A program made the translations under genes and the position numbers. Positions 1-12,000 of a stretch of DNA of 64,000 nucleotides are shown here, in pieces (the stretch's first letter is position 1; each line of letters opens with the position of its first letter). The stretch is from positions 982,501-1,046,500 of the forward strand of contig JAJTWR010000458.1 in assembly GCA_021613335.1 (NCBI GenBank), read 5' to 3'. The notes below the pieces were generated by a model. That model was not told the origin of the DNA. It made no database searches and saw only the letters and a program-made list of their open reading frames with translations. The DNA is from Whitmania pigra. Its lineage: Eukaryota; Annelida; Clitellata; Hirudinida; Haemopidae.

Positions 1-3000
1 TTAGATATTGGTTGGTCGAAAGATGGTGACGAAGGTGGATTCATAAGTTGTGTAATTGTTGAGGAGGTGGAGCTTCCACAGCCGTTCGAACCTCTTGGTT
101 GATAAGTTGTGAAGAAGTCTTATTGATGAAACTCCATGATAATGATAATGATGATGATGATGATGATAATAATAATAATAATAATAATAATTTATGTAAA
201 TTACCTTAAATATTTTTAATATTGGAGTAAAGAAAGAGTTAAAATCTACATTTGAAATGATTTACACGGTCGCAATCACTTTTGTAGCGCTAAATTCAGA
301 AGCAAGAAAGTGACGGATGTTTGATTTATTTTGTTTAGAATTAAAATTTATTTTAAAAATGAATTGTAAAAAATATTCATTAATCATCTCAAAGTTTCTA
401 AATGGAAGTCGTCCATTAAAGAGATTGCACGAGTTTGAAATGTTCGAGGAAATTAGGTGGAACAGGTGGACTACAACGCCAACTAATTAGCTATTAATAG
501 AATGTTAATTTATTACGTCAGTTATGAACATAATTTGATATTATTTTTAATAACTCAACTTATTTATTTAAGTTTAAAAATTCATTTAATTAAAATGTCA
601 AACAAACGGCTGTTAATCCGTTCAATTTCACACTCGACCTGAAAATATAAATATGATAGTTTAAAATTTAATTTTATTTCGCGCCAAATAAAAAACTTCA
701 GTCAGAATCGTGGAAGCATTGGAAAGATCAGATCCCGCTTAAGACTGTGTCATCATGAAACATCTTCTGAAGATTGATTGCATGCCGATGATGGAACGCC
801 CCAAGAATATCCTGTCTTTGATTGAAAGCTTTTAGATTGTGCCGAAAGGACAAGTGAATTTTTTGAAATTTCAGGAAAGTGAATGGTGAATTGGAGTGAA
901 TTAAGCTGAATTTAAGAGAAGCAGTGAATTGAGTTTGTGGTTTAATTAATTTTAGTTCGTGGATTATTTCCGAGATATATAATAAATAACTGCTCAATAA
1001 ATAACAACTTGACGTTTAATTGTAAAGTCCTGCCGTAAAATGTTTACAAGTGGAAAATCGAAACTACGACTCTTAAGGCTCTTGCACTATTTATTCTCGA
1101 TCAACTGAAATCCTGTTATGGATTGTTATAAGGCAATTTCAGTAGCTTTAAATAAATTTATTTGCGAACTTAATTGCTTAATTTTGACCAACAACATCAG
1201 CAGAGTTGAATCGTTCCAGTGAGGTTAGCATTCATCTCATGCACCATCAGGTGCCCCCGGAAAACAAACGCAATTACGAATATTCTAGAATTTCCGCATT
1301 TTTCTCATATTATCTAAAATTAATCTAGTGAAAATATTTATTACTTAAATCTTTTGTAATAAATATAATTATTAAAATGGTAATAATAAAAAATAGATAA
1401 AACCCCTCAGATAAAGATTAGAGTCGTAACACATGAGGATTGGAAAAGATAATCTTGATGCGAATCTCTCCAGGAGTAGGTTTTGCTTCCAGAAATGTCC
1501 TCAGAAATTAGTTCGCAGTCGTTATTTTTCCAGACACGAAATTAAACTTCTTAAAAATGAGAAATTATGATGTTCGGATTTATGTCGTAATTAATTATAA
1601 TGTAATTATTAATCCCATCTAATGAAAAAGTGATAAATTCTTCAATATTTTATAAATGTCATTCCACATCAAAAGAAGTTAAATGAATTTTCTGTTCGAA
1701 TAAATAAATCATTTTGCTGATCTTTAATGTTGAGATTTCCACAACCTTTGGAGGCTTTTTTGATTTATTTATTTTATTAACTTTTTAATTAGATCCGAAT
1801 GTCAGCTGATTAAAATTATAAAAGCATGTCCCAATCTTAATCTTAAGGCTCTATAACCGAAGTAAGGCCAGCATTAAAATCTCAGTTCTTTGTGATAAAA
1901 AGAGAATCAGCCAATAAGAAGATCAAAAGTGATGGACTCAAATGTCGATGAAAGACCTGCTGAAAAAGTTTCTGCTAACTTTTTATTTACGTATTCCAAA
2001 TGTCCTTCATCATTTCAGCGCTTCGTTCGTCCTTCAAAATGGCCAAAAAGAATCAGAGATGCGAGGAAGTTGAGGCGATTTTCCTTTAAATAAAAAAAAA
2101 GAAAGAAAAAGAACAATAAGCAGCTTAATGTTAATGAAACATTCTGAACACAAGTTGAAAAAATTTGATTAAACATGGCTCGAGGACTTTTTACCGTAGA
2201 CGGACGATGTGGATGGATGGGCGGACAACCTGAATAGCGACAATGCCCCAAACATTTGTTGCGTATCAGAATATAAAATTAAATAATTGTGATTATACTA
2301 TTAATATTAATAATAATTACGTAAAATAATAATATCTTGTTTATTTCACGAAAAAAATCCTCTTTTGAGTACCTGAAGCGCAGCAAGTCAATAAAGAAAG
2401 CAATCATTTTAAGCCCACAACTACATTCTTAATGCTGCCCCAGAGCCTCAGAAAGACGGTCCCAGACAAGGGATTGTGTATGAATGAAGATCAGATTATA
2501 GGGATTGATTATTTACTATTTAATTCCTTTAATTTGAATTTGAAATTAATCTTCTGTTATTTTGTTATTTGGATAAATAAGCAGGTCTCATGTGGCAGGT
2601 ATACTGTGGTGTTGATCATAAGTTGGCTCTTTGGGAATTAATTAATATTAAAAAAATAATATTTAACAAATACTATTGCTAATACTAATAATATGAATAT
2701 TAATAATATTAATTGCTAATTCTGTAAGTAGAAAATAAATTTAATTTGTGAATTTAAAAAAAAGTGAACTCCATTTCTTGTCAAAAAAGTAACGCAGGGG
2801 ATTCGAGAAAGTTTGTCGTCAGAGGTCAGCACATGGTAGAATTTCAAAAGTCGCTAAAGGTTAATGAGGACGCGTGGAAATCCTGATCCAGATGAACGTT
2901 GAACAAGTTTTTTCTGGTCTCGAAGAGATACAAACTGAAATTATTGCCTCAAAATATCGTGGGCCAGGGTTGGAATTTCGTAGTTGTTTGATTGGTTTTA

Positions 3001-6000
3001 TTTCTGTAAATTTTTAAATATTTCTTAATGAAACTCTAAGAACTGCATAATGCATGTGACATTGTTTAGGACGTCGTACATTACAAGAAAGTAAACCTCT
3101 TCGCTTCTTCGCGATCGTCGCCCAAATTAGTCCTGGAAGGGCGCACATTTGTATTTACGATGCCTGTGTTTTCCAGGAAAATGTTAAAAATAACATAAAA
3201 TAAAATAAAAGCATCATTAAAATTCAAAAATGAACTCTCAATAAATCCTTAGACAGACGAAGCATCAAGTCAAACCAGGATTGTTTAGCAAACAATTTTT
3301 ATTCTCGTCTGCACGAAGTTTTTGCTTTATCAGGGAGTACATTACATTTTTCATGTGACATCTCGAGTGGAAAAGTGCTCCGTTGTTACTATTGAGCAAG
3401 AAGATACCTGGGTGGGGAGGATGGATGGATGGATGGATGGATGGATGGATGGATGGATGGATGGATGGATGGATGGATGGATGGATGGATGGATGGATGG
3501 ATGGATGGATGGATGGATGGATGGATGGATGGATGGATGGATGGATGGATGGATGGATGGATGGATGGATGGATGGATGGATGGATGGATGGATGGATGG
3601 ATGGATGGATGGATGGATGGATGGATGGATGGATGGATGGATGGATGGATGGATGGATGGATGGATGGATGGATGGATGGATGGATGGATGGATGGATGG
3701 ATGGATGGATGGATGGATGGATGGATGGATGGATGGATGGATGGATGGATGGATGGATGGATGGATGGATGGATGATGGATGGATGGATGGATGGATGGA
3801 TGGATGGATGGATGGATGGATGGATGGATGGATGGATGGATGGATGGAGGATGGATGGATGGATGGATGGATGGATGGATGGATGGATGGATGGATGGAT
3901 GGATGGATGGATGGATGGATGGATGGATGGATGGATGGATGGATGGATGGATGGATGATGGATGGATGGATGGATGGATGGATGGATGGATGGATGGATG
4001 ATGGATGGATGGATGGATGGATGGATGGATGGATGGATGGATGGATGGATGGATGGATGGATGGATGATGGATGGATGGATGGATGGATAGATGGATGGA
4101 TGAACTGAACAGTGGAAGAATCAATGGATGAATAGAAAGATGGGTGGAATGATACGTAGATAAAAAGGGTGAACTTATGGTTTAAGACGGTAAAAGATGA
4201 ATGAACAGATAAATGGATGCGATAGGAGTGAAGGAATTCAACTTATGAGGGCGATTGATTGATGGTTCTGTGGAGAAGGATTCCAGGAATCGATCAATGG
4301 ACAAGAAAATGAGAAGTCTAATTGATTAGGAGATCAATCAATTCTAATGAATGACTTAAGCGCATTTCTTAAGCAACGTCAACTAAGGATTCTGTTTGTT
4401 GGAGCGTTAATAAATAATTAAAGGAATAATTATCTCTTGATAAGTCAATAAATAATGAACGATTGTATAAATGTTTATTTAATTTTAAATTATATTATTA
4501 TCAGTTAGTGAGAAAGGATTTACATGGTTGGAAATTCTGTTCAATGTTTTAATAATTTTCCAACAAAGCGAATATTTTAAATTTTTTCAAAATAAAAGAT
4601 TTTCAGCGATGTTTCTTTCGAAGAAAATACCAGCGCGGCTTTTATCGTCATTGGCAACCAACTCAAAAGAATTTAATATAACTTCAAATATTATTAGTAT
4701 TTATTATATGCTTTTATCATTTATTATGATTTTGTTATTTATTTTGGTTTTATGTTTTTATTTTGTTATTTTGTTTCTAAATCCTGTTTGGGATATCAAA
4801 GTTAAGTATAAAATAAATAAACGTAAATCAATATAAATAAATCTACATATTAAATAAATTTAATTTTCTGTTAAAGATTTAAAAATTTAATTTCAATTTA
4901 AAATCCACAGAAATCCCTTTTTAAATAATTTAAAGGCGTGGCTTAAATGACTAAAGTCTTCTCAGGTTGTCCAATAATATTTCGTGTCGAACAGATGTCC
5001 ACGACTTTTCATCGGTTTTAAGGACTTTGAGAAATTGTTCATTTCAAATATTTAAGAAATATTTATTTGGATTATTTATTATGATAATATCTTTTATTTA
5101 CATTACATTTACACTCTATTTACATTGATTTAAGTCTTGTTAAATTTTAAATGTTCTTTTTTCTTGAACAACGACATTCGATGCTTCCCGCCAGACCAGC
5201 AGCCTAAGTTAATTTGAAGATATCATCATCATGCTTCATCGTTCTTATCAAGTCTTCGTGTGTGACGAATCGTAATGGAAATCTTTGTTTTGTTTTTTTG
5301 TACTGCCTTTGTTGAATTACTAACAATTATTTAAATTCCTTCATCATCGTCATCATAACAGGCGACATCGATCTCCGTTAATCCACTCATGTTATTATTA
5401 TGTCCTCATTCAACCGTGTCACATTTCCTACAACTCGAAGCCATTCCTTCCACGTTCCAATCCATTGAATCTTTTCAACCAAAAAAGTTATCGATTCAAA
5501 GAGATTGCAAAGTTTTTTCTTGAAAGTCGTAATTGTCTCTAATTTATGACTTCGTCGAAAGAAAAAATTCTTTTTGTCATCGGTTGATGATGACGATTAT
5601 GATTATGATTATTATACTTATTATTACAATAATTCTAATATCTTATCATTAAATTATGATTAACTTGTGATAATCGAGACTTTAATAATTTGGGTTAATA
5701 ATTGGAAGTATGTAATTCGTATTTAGTCGAATGTCTGGGTGCCTTACGTATCCGAATAGGATGTGAAGGCACCATTTATATAGCGCTTTATATCCGAGGG
5801 CGCTCCCTGGCGGTGCGAGTTGGTTTGCGAACACGACTGTTGCTTTCACGCCGTTCGCAGGAAAGCAACTCGCACATCAAAAGTAGTTAATAACAAACAA
5901 TTGTTCAAACATAATCTCAATTGTCAACAGCAAAACAATACCGATTCCACATACTTATGAGAGCTTTTAAAATGTTATGGCTTTGAAGTTGTTAGGTTGA

Positions 6001-6070
6001 TCATTAATTAGCTAATTATTTGATAGTAATGTTATTAATTTAATCACTGATCACTTGATAGAACTATCAG
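1..6070. other. Gene-free upstream region
   Basis: No ORF or exon here resembles a known protein. The region is AT-rich, with a short ATG/AAT microsatellite near 145-190 and the GGAT array listed separately. Earlier exons of the RGK GTPase, including the one with the P-loop, should lie here or further upstream, but I could not find a G-x4-G-K-S/T coding exon. The first 115 bases have open frames on both strands that I could not assign. Confidence 0.5.
3418..4102. repeat. (GGAT)n tetranucleotide array
   Basis: About 685 bp of nearly pure GGAT repeat. It is interrupted by three-base GAT units near 3773, 3957, 3998 and 4065 and by a GGAG variant near 3846. Because the unit is four bases, every frame reads the same four-residue cycle (Met-Asp-Gly-Trp on +, Ile-His-Pro-Ser on -). 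The long ORFs here are therefore by-products and not genes. Confidence 0.97.
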
Positions 6071-9000
6071 TTAGAGAGAAAACTTCAGCTGCTGTGAGGT
6101 TGGATGGAGAAGAATCCATTGTCACTTTCACAGAGTGGCCAACTGTCAACACCGATGTATGTCAAATTATTTTTACCATTCATTCAATTCATTCAATTCA
6201 TTCAATTCATGTAATTCATTCAATTCATACAATTCATTCAATTCATGTAATTCATTCAATTCATACAATTCATTCAATTCATTTAATTTATATAATCCAT
6301 GCAATTTATACGATTCATACAATTTGTGGAACTTATATAATTCATTCTTAGTATCAATAAACGGAATTGTTTTTAAACTATTCATAGTGTAAAATTAAAT
6401 TGGTAAGTAGTTCTATTATGAACATTAACGTGATACATTTTTCAATAATTATAGTAATAAAATAGCAGCTTATTTATATTCAGATTTCATTGTTAATGTA
6501 AGGAGTTAGCAATTCAAAAATAAATTATTTTCCGATGTCATTGTGAAGGAGTTCAAAAATAAATGGACGCAAATACATTATTTAGATTGTCAATGTCATT
6601 TCAAAAATTAAAACTGAAAACGTTTCGAACAAATTCAAATCAGCAGCCGTTAAAACATTCTGAAGAAGAAACAATCCAATAATTTTAAACAACAATAATT
6701 AATAATAACAACGAACATTAATAATGATCACAACAATAATTTCCAATAATTATAGATAATAATGGACACTTTCCCTGGAGACTGCGCCTTCCTTAGACGT
6801 GGAACTACGAATGATTGACTGAATGAAATGGAGAAGAAATGAAAGGACTGACATGGATGCAATTTCATCAATAAGCACCACGTAAAAACATAAACGATGA
6901 AATATGAGGAAACACTCGTTACTGTTGAAGCAGCTCTCCTTAAACATGATTGTGGGGTTCATTTCATCTGAAATAAGATCGTATTATTTAGGAATAAATT
7001 GATTTATTTAATTATTTATTTATTTTGTCGCACGATGTTTACAAACAATTTTATCATCTCGATTATTTGGATTTATTAAACACTGTAAACAAACATTGTA
7101 ATATAGTGGAATATAGTATTATTAAATTATTATTATTGAATATAACATAATATTATTGGATAAATGTTTAATTTTTATATGGTTTTTTTTTAATTTGGGA
7201 ATACTTCTAAAATAATTTTTAAAAAAATCATAGTTTGTGGCGACCGAAACATTTTTGTAGCTCTTTTATTAATGAATATTTTAATATTTATTTTCTTAAA
7301 AATTAACTCCAGAAAATTTGTTTCTTGTCAAAATACGAGATTTCAGCTCCAATCTCCCCCCAAGTTTTTCTGAGACCAAACAAATTTTTGTTAAAGAAAT
7401 TTGAGCAAACAATTGCAGAGTAATTAAGCTATGCAATTGAAAGTTCTCTGAGAAATTATTACTTTTACGATTTAAGTGTCTTCGTGTTCCTTAAACTGTA
7501 TTTTATCTCGAATTTTTTAATTATCTCAAAAGATAATCATAATGTAACTAATGTAATGCAATTCATTTAATGCAACTTTCGAAATGTTTGATTTTAGAAT
7601 TGCTTCTGATTTCGAAATTATCTTGAAGATGTTAACTTTTAAAACATAAGCCTTTTGACAACAAATCGTCGTCTGCATATAATGTCAAAATTAACGAATG
7701 TTTTCCTCGATGCGATGAGATGAGAATCGTTGTTTACTTTGTTTACTTCTTTATTTACTTTCAAACAAATCCGATAAACAAGTCGATCCGTAGGCTTCTT
7801 AAGGTTCGATAAGGAGGCGCGACGATTAATTTCATTACGGATTTCTTAACATCTTCTACCTTGTTGTGACGTCATTTCGGGTATAAAAAGAACAGACCTC
7901 GGGAGCGAGGGAGTTTTAGAGTTTGGTTCGAGTCCTACAAGTTTACGGAGTGATACGGTTGTTATACGATAGGGATTGCGAGTTGGTTATATTACGTACT
8001 GGCCATTAGCGATATTAAGTTCTAGTTTCTGTTCCTGAATATTTGACCGCCAATAAAGTTTTCTGTTCAACTGGTTATTGTTTCAAAGACCCAACAACTG
8101 GCGCAGTCGACGAAAGAAAAGTTTCAAAGTCTGAAAAGTGATATTTTCAAGGAAACCAACAGAAAAGGTTTGTCAGAATTTGTTCAGTAGCAGTGTATTT
8201 GAATTTCAAAGCGGGTGAAAATGGCGGATATCGCTAAATTTCTGGAACTATTTTCGAAACAAATGGAAACCCTGGTTCGTTCAATTGCTGAGAATTCTAC
8301 GACCATCCCTAATTTCATGCCTTTCGAACCGAATAAAGAGCTGTGGGGTGACTACATGAGTCGGTTTCAAACCTTTACAGAAGCAAACTCTATTCCGACC
8401 TCAAAAATTACTCAAGTTTTTCTCACAAACCAGTCAACTTCAATTTACAAACTCTTACAAACTGCGGCTTCACAAAAGACAATTCCATGCGAAGTCAATA
8501 AGTTAGACTTTTCGGAAATTCAAGCAGTAATGACGGAAAATTTCAACCCCAAAAGATTCATTGTGAGAGAAAGGTTTAGATTTTGGACCGAGATAAAAAG
8601 GCAACCTGGCGAGACCATTCAAGAACTCGCGGCAAAAATTCGAACAGCAGCTTCTACGTGCGACTTTCCTAGTATTGAGGACACACTCGACGAAGCCTTG
8701 AGAACGAGATTTGTAAGTTCTGTTGACAACGAGGCGGTTCTCAAGTCGCTTTTCAAAATTCCAGATGATGAATTAACTTTCAATCGGGCTGTTGAAATTG
8801 CTACGGAAGTGGAAGAATCTGCTAAGGTTGCCAAAGCCACAGTACACGGCACACCGGACGAACCGGTAATGAAAGTGTTCAAACCTGCCGACAACAAACA
8901 AGAAAAAGTGAATTTCAAACCAAGACGCCAAGTACAGCAACTCTCTAAATTTCCATTCCCGAAAGGGACGTGTCCAAGATGTGGAACAAAAGGACACCAC

Positions 9001-12000
9001 GCCAATGATTGCAGGCATGTCAAAACGGAATGCAACTTCTGTGGAATCATAGGACATTTAGAAAAAGCATGTTTAAAGAAAAAGTTCAAAAGAGAGAGAA
9101 AAGTGAATTCAATCCATACAATTCCGAGCCACTCCCCTCTCGTACAAAAGTTACAAATTGGAAATTCAGAATTTGTTTTCGAGTTGGACAGCGGAGCCAG
9201 GGATAACTTTTGCTCAATGGAAGTGTGGAACAGGTGGGGAAAACCCAAGCTTACACCTTCCAGTACAAAATATATTTCCGCAACTGGGGACTCAATCCCG
9301 AACCTAGGAGTCTGCAAAATGATGGTTTCGACATCAGACCTTCAAGAAGTACCTCTAGAATTCAATGTCACCAAGTTGCCAAAACTCAACATTCTTGGCA
9401 GGAAAGCCATAGTTGAATTGCAAATCGATATGTCGGACTTACTACGCAATCATGTTTTCAAAGTTGATGAAGAAACGGATTCAAAAACCGTCGAAAAAGC
9501 ATGTCTTAAAATTTGCCACGATTTCAAAGAATGTTTCGAGCAAGATCTTGGTTGTTTGAAAGATTTCGAACTGGAGGTAAAATTCAAACAGGAAGCAACG
9601 CCAATTTTTGTGAAAGCAAGAACAGTTCCATTTTCAATTCAGGAAGATCTAAATCAGGCTCTTGATGCAGGAATAAAGAAAGGGATTTGGATCCCAACGC
9701 ACTTCAATGATTACGGAACTCCGATAGTTCCGATTCGAAAGAGTCTGCGACCAGGCGAAAAGAAGGCTAAGTTTCGAATCTGCGGAGATTATTCGGTGAC
9801 CGTAAATTCCCAGTTGGAACCTCACCGATACCCAATGCCACTGCCTGAGGATCTTATGAGAAAACTTGGAGGAAGTCGTTACTTCAGCAAGATTGATTTA
9901 GCAGATGCATTCAATCAAGTCAAACTCGCTCCTAAGAGTCAACAAAAACTCGCGTTGACCACAAATAGAGGAGTTTTACTTCAAACGAGACTACCTTTTG
10001 GAATAATTTCAGCTCCAGGTTACTTCCAAGAAATAATGGACAGATTGACGTGTGATCTACAAGGAGTCGCAGTCTATCTAGACGACATTCTTGTCGGTGG
10101 TTCCAACTCCAAAGAACATCTTCAAAACCTGAAAGCTTTACTACAAAGGTTGCGAGACAAAGGATTGAGATGCAATAAAAACAAGTGCATTTTTGCAAAA
10201 GATTCGATGGAATATCTGGGACTCGTTATTTCTAAAAGAGGGATAGAAAAGGGGAAACGTCTCCTGGATTTGGAGTTCGGAAGCAGAGAGAAACGGGAGA
10301 CAAATACGAGAAAAATTAGACGCACTTTTACCTTCGGTGTCTCAAATTGCCAAACGTTTTCAAAACAGACAGAACGATCTTACGTCCAACAAGAGAACGA
10401 ACAACACCAAATTCGATGTCGGGAAACCCTGTTACGTACAACGCATCGGTCCGGGCAAGGATCGCGTTCCTAGATGGATCCCGGCAATTGTAGTTCAAGT
10501 CTTGGGACCTCGCCATGTTTTGATACAGGCCGTGCCAAAAGGACCTACTTGGAAGAGGCACGTGGAGCAATTGAGGCCCAGACACGGAGTAGAGGAAGAC
10601 AATGACCCAGGCATGGTGCCGGGTCCCACTCCAACTGCAAGGAATGTTACACTTACAACAACAATACCCACAACAGTACAACCGCCGAGAAGACCCAGAG
10701 GTCGACCAAGAGGACGAAGAAATTTCCAGCGACCGAACATACTGGATCAAGGACTTACCCTGCCTAGACGGTCAGAAAGATTACGCCTCAAAGCTCTGGG
10801 AGACTCTTCGGCTGGCGCGGAGGTGTTGTGACGTCATTTCGGGTATAAAAAGAACAGACCTCGGGAGCGAGGGAGTTTTAGAGTTTGGTTCGAGTCCTAC
10901 AAGTTTACGGAGTGATACGGTTGTTATACGATAGGGATTGCGAGTTGGTTATATTACGTACTGGCCATTAGCGATATTAAGTTCTAGTTTCTGTTCCTGA
11001 ATATTTGACCGCCAATAAAGTTTTCTGTTCAACTGGTTATTGTTTCAAAGACCCAACATACCTTATAGATCAACTGATGAAAGTAATATTCAAAATATTA
11101 TTGCAATCAACTAAAGTTTGTGTATTCAATTAGTATTGGTTACAGTCAATTAATAATTGACGATCAATTAACGATAGCTTCAATAAGCAGGATTCTTCGA
11201 AAAGGTTATTAAATATTACATTTACAAGCCTTTGGAGTCTGACGAATCATATTTGAGCGAATTTGATTTCAAATCAAAATATTTTCAAACTGCATTTTGT
11301 TTTATTTGGCCTTTCTTATCTCTCAAACGTCATAACGAAGCAGACGATTCGAGTTGTTACATTTCCATTATTTCAAGATTGCAAATAAAAATTAATATTT
11401 AAAATTAATAATTCAAATTAATATTTAAAATTTATACTTCAAAGTAATATTTAAAATTAATACTTCAAATTAATATTTAAAATTCTCCATTTCTTCATTT
11501 GTCTACTTTGGCTTTTCATCTTAATTGTTTAATTAAATAGCCTCGTATATAAACCGGAATTTTGTGAAAATTATAACATAACGTGATTATTAAACATTGT
11601 CTGCTTTAAAAAATCCATCTTGATTCCGTGGTTAGTGGAAAAATGCGGCTTTTACTCGGCACCCGAGTCAATAATGGATCCGTGCTGCAGAATTGCTCAA
11701 TTTACCTTTGCATGGCTTTCGATAGTTAACTTTTATTGCTCCAACACTCCGTTAATAAATCAATCTGCATTATCAACAGCTTCCCACAAATTATATTTTA
11801 AGTTATAAGTTTATTTTTTTTTAAATTATAAGTTTAAACTTGAACATGTCCTACAGACAATTAATACTATTACCTGACATTTGGATTCGACCTTGGCATT
11901 TCAGATTGACACGTGATCGGTGTAAATCAGTAGAAGTTAATTTCGTTGATTGGCGAAGTGAATTGAAAATACTTGTGGTTTGTGTGCGTCTGGACATCTG

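Larger units (their letters stand above)
7862..11058 (+). mobile_element. Ty3/gypsy-type LTR retrotransposon, internally deleted
   Basis: Two LTRs of 235 bp, identical base for base by eye, bound a 2.7-kb interior. The LTRs begin TGTTG and end CAACA, and the element is flanked by a perfect 5-bp target duplication TACCT (7857-7861 and 11059-11063). The interior codes Gag with two CCHC zinc knuckles, a protease, and reverse transcriptase. It then jumps to the C-terminal tail of integrase in another frame, so RNase H and the integrase catalytic core are missing. The full-length parent would be about 2 kb longer. Identical LTRs and clean duplications mean a recent insertion, probably mobilised in trans by a complete relative. 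Confidence 0.93.

Noticed and set aside
1..120. Possible exon at the left edge (open frames on both strands)
   Set aside because: Neither frame resembles a known protein, and the splice context cannot be judged at the window edge.
3322..4124. Long ORFs of Met-Asp-Gly-Trp and Ile-His-Pro-Ser repeats
   Set aside because: By-products of the GGAT array; all frames stay open because the unit lacks stops.
5702..5890. Arg-rich 62-codon ORF as an upstream RGK exon
   Set aside because: No P-loop or family similarity; it overlaps the hairpin-like repeat motif.
8619..9317. 232-codon minus-strand ORF inside the gypsy-type element
   Set aside because: Shadow of the Gag-Pol frame on the other strand.
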